Shown here in pieces: positions 1 through 5,771 of a DNA stretch of 5,771 bases. Both the position numbers and the translations under genes were made by a program. The stretch's first letter is position 1. Every line of letters begins with the position of its first letter. The notes beneath the pieces were generated by a model. It ran no database searches, was not told the DNA's origin, and saw only the letters and a program-made list of their open reading frames with translations. This stretch comes from Candidatus Hydrogenedentes bacterium CG07_land_8_20_14_0_80_42_17. GTDB lineage: Bacteria; UBA8481. The stretch covers positions 1 to 5,771 of the forward strand of contig PEWQ01000004.1 of NCBI GenBank assembly GCA_002780065.1. Reading direction: 5' to 3'.

Positions 1-15
1 ACACAGGTTCGCCCC
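1..15. repeat. Right half of a REP-like palindrome inside the transposase gene
   Basis: The window opens with ACACAG followed by GTTCGCCCC (7-15). GTTCGCCC at 7-14 is identical to 274-281, the right arm of the complete hairpin near the gatA start. The matching left arm (GGGGCGAAC) would lie just outside the window, with ACACAG as the loop. Here the repeat is translated as part of the transposase (residues TGSPL), in the linker before the helix carrying the probable catalytic tyrosine. That this is half of a palindrome is inferred from the second copy, since the left arm is not visible. Confidence 0.55.
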
Positions 16-230
16 TACAGCGAATTATTCAATGGTTTAAAACGATGACAACAAATGATTATATCAAAAATGTAAAAAAAAATAATTGGATACCATTTGA
101 TAAAAAATTTTGGCAACGCAATTATTATGAACACATCATTCGAAACGAAAAGGATTTAAACAAAATAAGGGAATATTCTATCTGCAATCCTGCCAATTGG
201 AAAACCGATGAAAATTATTGTTCGTTGTGA
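3..230 (+). CDS. REP-associated tyrosine transposase (Y1/IS200-like), C-terminal part, cut by the window edge
   Basis: The reading frame is open from the left edge to the TGA at 228-230, so this is the last ~75 codons of a longer gene. The ATG at 45 is internal, not a start. The residues IIQWFKTMTTNDYI (codons from 24), FWQRNYYEHIIRNE and LNKIREYSICNPANW are characteristic of the C-terminal half of RAYT proteins, single-strand DNA HUH transposases associated with palindromic REP sequences. The paired tyrosines of the NYYEH segment lie where the family places its catalytic tyrosine; which of the two is used I cannot say. The HUH histidines would lie upstream, outside the window. The usual REYIIxNP segment reads REYSICNP here, a small departure. 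The coding sequence is noticeably more AT-rich than the genes downstream, which fits a transferred element. It ends 12 bp before gatA and in the same frame. Whether the full gene is intact cannot be judged. Confidence 0.85.
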   Translation, partial: TGSPLQRIIQWFKTMTTNDYIKNVKKNNWIPFDKKFWQRNYYEHIIRNEKDLNKIREYSICNPANWKTDENYCSL

Positions 231-235
231 GGAGG
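231..235 (+). promoter_or_regulatory. Shine-Dalgarno that fixes the TTG start of gatA
   Basis: GGAGG follows immediately after the transposase stop codon (TGA 228-230) and sits 7 nt before the TTG at 243. This is the only good ribosome binding site near the start of the gatA frame. The later in-frame TTG codons at 282 and 291 are preceded by the hairpin arm and have no purine-rich motif. No promoter is recognisable between the transposase and gatA, so transcription may come from upstream. Confidence 0.75.
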
Positions 236-242
236 CAAAATT

Positions 243-1685
243 TTGAATCCTTACAATAATGGCGAACACGTATGTTCGCCCTTGCGATTTTTGCTAAAAG
301 GAATTTCTGCCGGCGATTTTTCTTCGCAAGAAGTGATCGATCATTATAAATCTCGAATCGAAAAATTTAATCAAAAGCTCGGAGCATTTTTATTTCTGAA
401 TCCAAGCGATTCATTTGAAGATGGAAGCCTAAAGGGAATACCAATCGGCTTGAAGGATAATCTCGTCACAAAAGATATGCCGACGACATGCGCTTCGAAA
501 ATTCTCAAAGGATATATTCCTCCTTATGATGCTCATGTTGTAAGCCGACTACGCTCGAGCGGCGCATGGTTCCCGGGCAAACTCAACATGGACGAATTTG
601 CGATGGGGTCGTCGAACGAATATTCTGCGTTTTCGCCTGTTCGTAATCCATGGAATCTCGATTGTGTTCCCGGCGGTTCGAGCGGAGGATCTGCCGCCAG
701 CGTTGCCGCGGGACTTGTGCCTGCCGCTCTTGGTTCGGACACAGGCGGCTCGATTCGTCAGCCTGCTTCATTTTGCGGAGTAACAGGTCTGAAGCCTACT
801 TACGGCAGGGTATCGAGATACGGGCTTATTGCGTTTGCATCGTCTCTGGATCAAATCGGCACTTTTACTCGAACCGCTGAGGATGCGGCTCTGCTTCTTT
901 CAATAATATCCGGTCATGATCAAAAAGATTCCACATCGGCAAATGTCGACCTTCCGGATTTTTCGGCGCAACTGACGGGAAATATAAAAGGATTGAAGAT
1001 TGGATTGCCGAAGGAATATTTTTCTACAGGACTTTCTGATGAAGTTGAATCGGCTGTAAAAAAAGCTGTGACGGATTTGGAAAAAGAAGGAGCTGTAGTT
1101 GAAGAGGTATCGCTTCCTCATTCGAAATATGCAGTTGCGGTTTATTATCTTGTCGCAACTGCGGAAGCCTCTTCCAATCTGGCGCGCTTTGATGGTATGA
1201 GATACGGACTGCGCGTTGAAGACGGAGCTCTCATTCCGACTTATGAGAAGACTCGCGGAACAGGCTTCGGTGCTGAAGTAAAACGAAGGATAATGCTCGG
1301 CACCTATGCGCTCTCCGCAGGCTATTACGATGCCTTTTACAAAAAAGCTCTGCAGGTGAGAACTCTTATTCAGCGAGATTTTATCTCCGCTTTCGAGAAG
1401 TTTGACATTATAGCGGCGCCGACTACTCCGACAACGGCTTTCAAACTAGGAGAAAATTTAAGTGATCCTCTGACAATGTATTTACAGGATATTTATACGA
1501 TATCTGCAAATCTCGCCGGCCTTCCGGCAATTTCTATTCCATGCGGATTCTCGAAAGAAAATCTGCCGATCGGTCTTCAGATGATCGGTAAACCGTTTGC
1601 AGAGTCCGAAATTCTCAAAGCAGCTGATGCTTATCAGAGAATAACTGACTGGCATTTGCGGCGACCGCGGGAGTTTGACGAATGA
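243..1685 (+). CDS. gatA: Asp-tRNA(Asn)/Glu-tRNA(Gln) amidotransferase subunit A (amidase subunit)
   Basis: GatA hydrolyses glutamine and passes the ammonia to GatB, which converts mischarged Asp-tRNA(Asn) or Glu-tRNA(Gln) to the amide form in the cytoplasm. The amidase-signature Ser-cisSer-Lys triad is complete: K71 in [10 protein letters not shown]146 in [10 protein letters not shown] (144-152) and S170 in [12 protein letters not shown]. Their spacing equals that of the S. aureus enzyme (K79/S154/S178, from memory). Other family segments are [49 protein letters not shown] (408-413) and [13 protein letters not shown]. At 480 aa the length is normal. The start is a TTG chosen for the GGAGG 7 nt upstream. 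Residues 1-13 have no family counterpart and partly encode the REP-like hairpin; homology begins near residue 14. The stretch between the first helix and the catalytic lysine (about 52-64) is around 14 residues shorter than in S. aureus GatA. The stop overlaps the gatB start as ATGA, so the two are probably translationally coupled. No gatC is visible upstream. Confidence 0.96.
   Translation: MNPYNNGEHVCSPLRFLLKGISAGDFSSQEVIDHYKSRIEKFNQKLGAFLFLNPSDSFEDGSLKGIPIGLKDNLVTKDMPTTCASKILKGYIPPYDAHVVSRLRSSGAWFPGKLNMDEFAMGSSNEYSAFSPVRNPWNLDCVPGGSSGGSAASVAAGLVPAALGSDTGGSIRQPASFCGVTGLKPTYGRVSRYGLIAFASSLDQIGTFTRTAEDAALLLSIISGHDQKDSTSANVDLPDFSAQLTGNIKGLKIGLPKEYFSTGLSDEVESAVKKAVTDLEKEGAVVEEVSLPHSKYAVAVYYLVATAEASSNLARFDGMRYGLRVEDGALIPTYEKTRGTGFGAEVKRRIMLGTYALSAGYYDAFYKKALQVRTLIQRDFISAFEKFDIIAAPTTPTTAFKLGENLSDPLTMYLQDIYTISANLAGLPAISIPCGFSKENLPIGLQMIGKPFAESEILKAADAYQRITDWHLRRPREFDE
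261..280. repeat. REP-like perfect hairpin inside the 5' end of gatA
   Basis: GGCGAACA (261-268) and TGTTCGCC (273-280) are perfect inverted repeats of 8 bp around a CGTA loop. The sequence continues as CTTGCGA. The right arm shares GTTCGCCC with the repeat at 7-14 inside the adjacent transposase. RAYT transposases are known to be associated with short palindromes of this kind, often flanking their gene. The hairpin is read in frame as residues GEHVCSP of GatA and lies about 18 nt downstream of the start codon. Confidence 0.75.
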
Positions 1686-3121
1686 GCAGGAATAGTTACG
1701 AGCCGGTCATCGGGCTCGAGGTGCATGTTCATCTGAAGACGAAGACAAAGATCTTCTGCTCATGCCCGAATCGATTCGGAGACGAACCGAACACAAACGT
1801 ATGCCCGGTCTGCCTTGCTCTGCCCGGATCTTTGCCGGTATTGAATAGACATGCTTTGGAATTAGCAACGCTCGCAGCTCTGGCTTTGAGCGGAAATATT
1901 TCTTCACGAATGAAGTTCGATCGCAAAAATTATTTCTATCCTGATCTTCCGAAGAATTATCAGATTTCACAATTCGATATGCCGCTCTCGATTGGCGGCG
2001 GAGTGAAACTTTCTAACGGAAGAACGATAGCTCTTACTCGAATACACATGGAAGAAGACGCTGGAAAACTTTTGCATACTGCGGAGAATCTGGACGAGTC
2101 TGAATATACGCGCGTCGATTTGAACCGCGCCGGCGCTCCGCTGATAGAAATAGTTTCCGAACCTGAAATAAAAACTCCTGATGATGCGCACGAATACCTT
2201 ACGAATCTTAAACAGATATTGGAATATTGCGGAGTGTCCGATTGCAACATGGAGGAGGGAAGTCTCCGCTGTGACGCGAACATTTCTATTCGTCCTATTG
2301 GCGAAACTAAACTCGGAGTGAAGGTCGAAGTCAAGAACATGAATTCATTCAAGGCTGTGCGGGACGCTTTACGTCATGAGATAGACCGTCAGATCGAGGC
2401 AGTGAATGCCGGGAAGAAGATAGTTCAAGAGACGAGGCTGTGGGATGCAGGACTAGGTACGACTCGAAGCATGAGAGGAAAGGAAGAGTCTCACGATTAC
2501 AGATATTTTCCTGATCCTGATCTTGTCGTATTCACTCTTGAAAAAGATTTCATCGAATCGATTCGAAAAAAACTTCCTGAGATGCCGAAAGAGAGGTCGA
2601 AGCGGTTCGAATTAGATTATGGTTTAACTCAGAGAGATGCGGGCATTTTGACTCAACATAGAGATCTCGCAGATTATTTCGATGAGGCTGTAAAATTATA
2701 TTCGGTTGGAGCAAAGGCTATTGCGAATTGGATGCTAACGGAATTATTGAGAGTGATTCCTGAAGGAGAATCTTATTCGTCAAAGATTAAACCGAAAGAT
2801 TTTGTCGAGCTGATTAAACTTATTGATGAAGGAACTATTTCAGGAAAGATAGCGAAGGAGATTTTTTCAGTTATGGCTTCGACAGGAAAGGCTCCGCGCG
2901 ATATAGTTGCTTCGCAAGGTTTAACTCAGATTAGCGATGAGTCATCAATTGAGAAGATCTGCAGAGAAGTGATGACAGAGAATCCAAATCCGGTTGAGCA
3001 GTTCAGGGCTGGTAAAAAAAATTCAATAGGATTTCTTGTTGGAGCTGTTATGAAGAAGACGAGCGGAAAAGCAAATCCGCAATTGGTTAATAAAATTTTC
3101 GGGAGGCTTTTGAATGAGTGA
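1682..3121 (+). CDS. gatB: Asp-tRNA(Asn)/Glu-tRNA(Gln) amidotransferase subunit B
   Basis: GatB binds the mischarged tRNA, activates the Asp or Glu side chain with ATP, and uses ammonia channelled from GatA. The cradle domain opens with [18 protein letters not shown]. Four cysteines, C26 and C28 (CSCP) and C41 and C44 (CPVC), form the zinc site found in many GatB proteins but lost in some, such as that of S. aureus. Catalytic-core motifs follow: [27 protein letters not shown] (122-129, the metal/ATP region), [31 protein letters not shown] and DYRYFPDPD (272-280). The helical and YqeY-like tail, which contacts the tRNA, runs from about residue 300 to the end, with [20 protein letters not shown] near the C-terminus. 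At 479 aa it is full length. Its ATG overlaps the gatA stop, with GGGAG at 1669-1673 as ribosome binding site 8 nt upstream. Sequence alone does not decide between Asn and Gln specificity; the glnS gene downstream favours Asn. Confidence 0.97.
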   Translation: MSRNSYEPVIGLEVHVHLKTKTKIFCSCPNRFGDEPNTNVCPVCLALPGSLPVLNRHALELATLAALALSGNISSRMKFDRKNYFYPDLPKNYQISQFDMPLSIGGGVKLSNGRTIALTRIHMEEDAGKLLHTAENLDESEYTRVDLNRAGAPLIEIVSEPEIKTPDDAHEYLTNLKQILEYCGVSDCNMEEGSLRCDANISIRPIGETKLGVKVEVKNMNSFKAVRDALRHEIDRQIEAVNAGKKIVQETRLWDAGLGTTRSMRGKEESHDYRYFPDPDLVVFTLEKDFIESIRKKLPEMPKERSKRFELDYGLTQRDAGILTQHRDLADYFDEAVKLYSVGAKAIANWMLTELLRVIPEGESYSSKIKPKDFVELIKLIDEGTISGKIAKEIFSVMASTGKAPRDIVASQGLTQISDESSIEKICREVMTENPNPVEQFRAGKKNSIGFLVGAVMKKTSGKANPQLVNKIFGRLLNE

Positions 3122-3539
3122 TTCTGTAAAGAACTCAGGCCCTTCATATTTCATGTCGGCTATCGGCGGACTTTTTCTTGGAGTGCTCGGAGCCGCAATA
3201 ATGATTATTTTTCCTGAGCAGAAATGGATAGCAGGTATTGTTCCTTTGTTCTGCATATTTGCGTCCGTGCTTGGAACTTATATTGCGGCGGAGCCTTACG
3301 ATGAATTGCGTGAAAGATACGATAAACTGACGTCAGATGGACTCAACGCTGTGACTCCTCAAGAAAATTTTGCGCTCGGTGAAATTAAAAAAAGTATCGA
3401 AGAAGAGGGAGCCAGATTAGTTAAGAAAGCGGCAGAGCTTGGGGAAGACGGCGTAGAATTGGCGAAAGCCGGAGACGAATTCAGGATGATAATCAAAAAA
3501 ATTGAAGATTTGAATGAATCGAAACAAAAAGAAATGTAA
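3114..3539 (+). CDS. Small two-helix membrane protein of unknown function with a charged helical tail
   Basis: I do not recognise this 141-aa protein. Two hydrophobic segments are clear: about residues 11-33 (FMSAIGGLFLGVLGAAIMII) and 38-59 (WIAGIVPLFCIFASVLGTYI), separated by a tight PEQK turn, so it probably forms an inner-membrane hairpin. From residue 60 on the protein is strongly charged and predicted helical, with a possible coiled coil around 86-141 (many E/K, hydrophobic residues at heptad-like spacing). Both ends are probably cytoplasmic, which is inference from topology. There is no signal peptide and no catalytic motif. The gene is real by context: the ATG lies 7 nt after GGGAGG (3101-3106) and overlaps the end of gatB by 8 bp, so it is likely co-translated with gatAB. 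Nothing in the sequence links it mechanistically to tRNA amidation. No intrinsic terminator is visible after it, before the flgM promoter. Confidence 0.85.
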   Translation: MSDSVKNSGPSYFMSAIGGLFLGVLGAAIMIIFPEQKWIAGIVPLFCIFASVLGTYIAAEPYDELRERYDKLTSDGLNAVTPQENFALGEIKKSIEEEGARLVKKAAELGEDGVELAKAGDEFRMIIKKIEDLNESKQKEM

Positions 3540-3568
3540 AATTTGTTGTATCTAACTCGAAAAAACGC

Positions 3569-3595
3569 TAAAGTTATTATTGAAGAAGCCGATAA
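3569..3595 (+). promoter_or_regulatory. Sigma-28 (FliA/SigD) flagellar promoter of flgM
   Basis: TAAAGTTA (3569-3576), 11 nt, then GCCGATAA (3588-3595). This matches the flagellar sigma-28 consensus TAAAGTTT-N11-GCCGATAA at 15 of 16 positions with the exact spacing. It lies 36 nt before the flgM ATG, in a 92-bp intergenic gap, with transcription expected to start around 3602. Sigma-28 control of its own anti-sigma factor is a known negative feedback loop, so position and function agree. Confidence 0.92.
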
Positions 3596-3631
3596 TAGGT
3601 AATAGGAACTACTAAAAGGAGGTACCGGGTC

Positions 3632-3925
3632 ATGGTTATCGACAAGATTGGAACATTATCAAATATACAGTCTGCATATTCGAACCAGATCCGTAAGGAG
3701 TCAGGCACGGATGCCGCAGATAAGAAATCAGATAGAGTTGAGATTTCTGATGCTCGCCGTCTTTCCGCTTTACGCGAGGCTGTAACAAAGGCAGTAAAAG
3801 ATTCTGAAGATGTCAGATATGAAAAAGTTGCTGCTGCTCGCCAAAAGATTGAAGATGGGTCTCTAATAAATGACAGAGTCATTGAAGAGATTGCAACCCG
3901 TATCGTTGACTCTATGGGTTTGTAA
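3632..3925 (+). CDS. flgM: Anti-sigma-28 factor FlgM
   Basis: FlgM binds and inhibits the flagellar sigma factor (FliA/SigD) until the hook-basal body is finished, when FlgM is exported and late flagellar genes are released. The 97-aa length is normal for the family. The conserved part is the C-terminal two thirds: SDRVEISDARRLSAL (33-47), then DVRYEKVAAARQKIEDGSL (60-78), the typical V-x-x-x-R-x-x-I-x-D-G-x signature, and the final helix INDRVIEEIATRIVDSM. The N-terminal ~30 residues are polar and low in structure, as expected for the exported, disordered part. The start is supported by a very strong AAGGAGGT (3616-3623) 8 nt before the ATG. The gene is monocistronic, between its sigma-28 promoter and a terminator. 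No flgN, hook-associated or other flagellar gene lies nearby, so here it stands apart from the usual flagellar cluster. Confidence 0.93.
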   Translation: MVIDKIGTLSNIQSAYSNQIRKESGTDAADKKSDRVEISDARRLSALREAVTKAVKDSEDVRYEKVAAARQKIEDGSLINDRVIEEIATRIVDSMGL

Positions 3926-3954
3926 GAAAAGAAAATTCCTTAGTAATTAGACGG

Positions 3955-3993
3955 GACGGATCTGCGGTGATGCTCTCTGCAGGTCCGTCTTTT
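3955..3993 (+). terminator. Rho-independent terminator after flgM
   Basis: GACGGATCTGC (3955-3965) pairs with GCAGGTCCGTC (3979-3989) as an 11-bp stem with one T-G wobble and a 13-nt loop, followed directly by TTTT and the T-rich TTTTGTTATTT. It starts 29 bp after the flgM stop and separates flgM from glnS. A slightly shifted pairing (AGACGG 3949-3954 with CCGTCT) is also possible. Confidence 0.9.
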
Positions 3994-4018
3994 GTTATTT
4001 AACTCCAAGAATTGTTTG

Positions 4019-4027
4019 TGATATACT
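4019..4027 (+). promoter_or_regulatory. Probable extended -10 promoter of glnS
   Basis: TGA plus TATACT (4019-4027) matches an extended -10 element, TGn-TATAAT, at all but one base. No good -35 is seen at 16-18 bp (the best is the weak TTTAAC at 3998-4003), as is common for extended -10 promoters. It lies just downstream of the flgM terminator, where a new promoter is needed. The expected start, around 4034, would leave a leader of only about 14 nt, still containing the ribosome binding site. Confidence 0.6.
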
Positions 4028-4042
4028 CCTCACTCTAGGAGT
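4025..4042 (+). promoter_or_regulatory. Inverted repeat covering the glnS ribosome binding site
   Basis: ACTCCT (4025-4030) and AGGAGT (4037-4042) are perfect 6-bp inverted repeats around a 6-nt loop. The right arm is the glnS Shine-Dalgarno (AGGAG, 4037-4041), 6 nt before the ATG. The left arm overlaps the putative -10 element, so it would be present only in transcripts entering from upstream. It could equally be an operator-like DNA palindrome or chance. Confidence 0.4.
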
Positions 4043-4047
4043 AAGAA

Positions 4048-5766
4048 ATGAATTCAGACGAATTGATTTTAAAGAACGAACCAAAGCGGAACTTCATACA
4101 CGAAATAATAGATCGTGATAAAGAAGCCGGAGCCTCAGCGGTTGTAACTCGGTTTCCTCCGGAGCCGAATGGCTATCTCCATATTGGACATGCAAAGTCT
4201 ATATGCTTAAACTTTGGGCTTGCGAAGGAATATTCAGGGAGATGTCATCTCCGATTCGACGATACAAATCCAAGCAAAGAGAATACGAAATATATCGAGT
4301 CAATAAAAGAGGATATAAAGTGGTTGGGATTTGATTGGAGCGAGCACTTGTATTTTGCTTCCAATTATTTCGACAAGCTTTACGAATGGGCGAAGGCTCT
4401 GATTAGAGCAGGGAAGGCGTACGTTTGCGATTTGCCGCCTGAAGAGGTAAGCAAGACCCGAGGAACTCTGACTGAACCTGGAACTGAAAGCCCATACAGA
4501 AATCGTTCGATTGATGAGAATCTAGATTTATTCGAGCGGATGAAGAGCGGCGAATTTCCCGACGGTTCAAAAACTTTGCGGGCAAAGATAGACATGAAAT
4601 CTTCGTTCATGGTTCTTCGCGACCCGGTAATGTACAGGATTTTACGGGTCACGCATCATCGCACCGGAGATAAATGGTGCATATATCCGACCTATGATTG
4701 GACTCATGGTCAGAGCGACTGGAATGAGGGAATTACTCATTCTATCTGCACATTGGAATTCGAAAATAATCGGGCGCTATACGATTGGTTTTTGAGAACT
4801 CTCGAATCATTAGGAGTTGAAACAGGGTCGAAGCGCCTTCCTAAACAGATAGAGTTTGCGCGATTGAATTTGACTCATACTGTGATGAGCAAGCGATGGC
4901 TGTTAGAGCTAGTTGAGCGCGGAGTTGTCGACGGCTGGGACGATCCAAGAATGCCTACACTTGCAGGTTTGAGAAGGCGAGGCTTTACTCCGGAATCGAT
5001 ACGAGATTTTTGCGAACGTATCGGAGTTGCAAAGACTAACAGTATTGTCGAGCTTGCTCTTTTGGAGCATTGCGCAAGGCAGGATTTAAACAGGCGAGCA
5101 GAGAGGCGTATGGCTGTTTTAAAGCCATTGAAGATTACTCTTACAAATTATCCTGAAGATAAAATTGACAAGTTTGAGGTGAAGAACAATCCTGATGATG
5201 AGTCAGCTGGCACGCGAAATTTAATTTTCAGCAGAGAGATATTTATTGAAGAAGACGATTTCAGAGAAAATCCGCCGAAACATTTTTTTAGATTGATGCC
5301 GGGTGGAGAGGTCAGATTGAAGGATGCGTACATAATAAAATGCAATGAGGCAGTGAAAGATTCTTCAGGAAAAATTGTTGAGCTACTTTGCACTGTTGAT
5401 CCTGACTCACGCGGAGGTCAGTCTGCCTCAGGAAAAAAAGTGAAGAGCACTTTGCATTGGGTCTCAGCAAAGTATTCTGAATCCGCAGAAGCGAGGCTAT
5501 ACAATCCGTTGTTTTTGACTCCGAATCCGTACGATTTTCCGAAAGGTCAAGATCTGCTTTTTAATTTAAATTCAGATTCGATGGAGATTTTGAAGGACTG
5601 CAGAATCGAGAAAGAACTGGCGTCGGCAAAGCCTGGAGAAAGTTATCAATTCATGAGGTTGGGATATTTTTGCGTCGATTCAAGAAATTGTGTTCCAGGG
5701 CATTTAGTTTTCAATCAAACGGTAACTTTGAAGGATGATCTAGCTAGAGTGGAAAAAAAGAAGTAG
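4048..5766 (+). CDS. glnS: Glutaminyl-tRNA synthetase
   Basis: GlnRS is a cytoplasmic class I aminoacyl-tRNA synthetase that joins glutamine to tRNA(Gln) with ATP. The catalytic Rossmann fold shows [16 protein letters not shown] with HIGH at 45-48, [11 protein letters not shown] (68-78) and the KMSKS-type loop VMSKR at 279-283. VMSKR followed by [17 protein letters not shown] is the GlnRS form rather than that of Glu[12 protein letters not shown] and [16 protein letters not shown] match the acceptor-binding region and GlnRS active site. The two-beta-barrel anticodon-binding domain runs from about residue 355 to the end ([58 protein letters not shown]). At 572 aa it is close to E. coli GlnRS (about 554), and no YqeY/GatB-like appendix as in Deinococcus is present. 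The gene is complete, ending in TAG. AGGAG 6 nt before the ATG supports the start. It is preceded by its own promoter and is not in an operon within the window. Confidence 0.97.
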   Translation: MNSDELILKNEPKRNFIHEIIDRDKEAGASAVVTRFPPEPNGYLHIGHAKSICLNFGLAKEYSGRCHLRFDDTNPSKENTKYIESIKEDIKWLGFDWSEHLYFASNYFDKLYEWAKALIRAGKAYVCDLPPEEVSKTRGTLTEPGTESPYRNRSIDENLDLFERMKSGEFPDGSKTLRAKIDMKSSFMVLRDPVMYRILRVTHHRTGDKWCIYPTYDWTHGQSDWNEGITHSICTLEFENNRALYDWFLRTLESLGVETGSKRLPKQIEFARLNLTHTVMSKRWLLELVERGVVDGWDDPRMPTLAGLRRRGFTPESIRDFCERIGVAKTNSIVELALLEHCARQDLNRRAERRMAVLKPLKITLTNYPEDKIDKFEVKNNPDDESAGTRNLIFSREIFIEEDDFRENPPKHFFRLMPGGEVRLKDAYIIKCNEAVKDSSGKIVELLCTVDPDSRGGQSASGKKVKSTLHWVSAKYSESAEARLYNPLFLTPNPYDFPKGQDLLFNLNSDSMEILKDCRIEKELASAKPGESYQFMRLGYFCVDSRNCVPGHLVFNQTVTLKDDLARVEKKK

Positions 5767-5771
5767 GGGCA

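Noticed and set aside
45-230. A free-standing 61-aa gene starting at ATG 45
   Set aside because: The frame is open to the window edge and the residues before the ATG (IIQWFKT) continue the transposase family signature, so the ATG is internal.
282-293. Alternative gatA starts at TTG 282 or TTG 291, after the hairpin
   Set aside because: They would remove the unusual N-terminal codons, but neither has a Shine-Dalgarno, whereas TTG 243 has GGAGG at ideal spacing.
533-880. Several overlapping open frames on both strands inside gatA
   Set aside because: They fall in the more GC-rich, Gly/Ala/Ser-rich amidase core of gatA, where stop codons are rare in other frames. None has family features or a convincing ribosome binding site.
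1960-2352. 130-codon minus-strand open frame opposite gatB
   Set aside because: It lies fully within the well-conserved gatB coding region, has no recognisable motif, and its serine-rich composition is what a shadow of a real gene gives.
3593-3606. Tandem TAATAGG TAATAGG just after the sigma-28 -10 element
   Set aside because: Two copies of a 7-mer at the expected transcription start are probably chance in AT-rich leader DNA; I see no third copy and no known function.
3540-3631. Riboswitch or T-box in the gap before flgM, or before gatA and glnS
   Set aside because: The gaps are too short (92 bp or less, or about 120 bp mostly filled by the flgM terminator and glnS promoter), and no T-box or other conserved leader motif is visible.
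1-5771. Defence system, CRISPR array, toxin-antitoxin pair, tRNA or rRNA
   Set aside because: No repeat-spacer pattern, cloverleaf or defence-family motif was seen. All sizeable coding regions are accounted for by the genes listed.

Overview
The window reads as ordinary chromosomal DNA of a flagellated bacterium with a mid-range base composition. The phylum cannot be fixed from the sequence. The indicators are a FlgM anti-sigma factor behind a near-consensus sigma-28 promoter, a bacterial GlnRS, and the A and B subunits of the tRNA-dependent amidotransferase GatCAB. All genes are on the + strand.

Layout: (1) Positions 1-230 hold the C-terminal part of an IS200-like/REP-associated tyrosine transposase (RAYT), cut by the left edge. 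It carries half of a GTTCGCCC-type palindrome in its own coding sequence. (2) Positions 243-3539 are a tightly packed unit of gatA, gatB and a small two-helix membrane protein of unknown function. gatA and gatB overlap by 4 bp (ATGA), and gatB and the membrane-protein gene overlap by 8 bp. gatA starts at a TTG behind GGAGG, and its first codons contain a perfect REP-like hairpin whose right arm matches the repeat inside the transposase. (3) Positions 3540-3993 are a self-contained flgM unit: sigma-28 promoter, strong Shine-Dalgarno, flgM, and a hairpin/T-run terminator. (4) Positions 4019-5766 are glnS with its own extended -10 promoter and a small hairpin over its ribosome binding site.

How the genes fit together: GlnRS charges tRNA-Gln directly. 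If this GlnRS is the cell's route to Gln-tRNA, the neighbouring GatAB is most simply an Asp-tRNA(Asn) amidotransferase, supplying Asn-tRNA and possibly asparagine. gatC, often found directly before gatA, is not in the window; that position is occupied by the transposase. FlgM is the checkpoint inhibitor of the flagellar sigma factor and is apparently made by the sigma factor it inhibits.

I see no defence system, CRISPR array, RNA gene or clearly new system. The items most worth a second look are the RAYT/REP/gatA junction, where mobile-element sequence seems to supply the start region of an important gene, the uncharacterised membrane protein coupled to gatB, and the very clean sigma-28 promoter.
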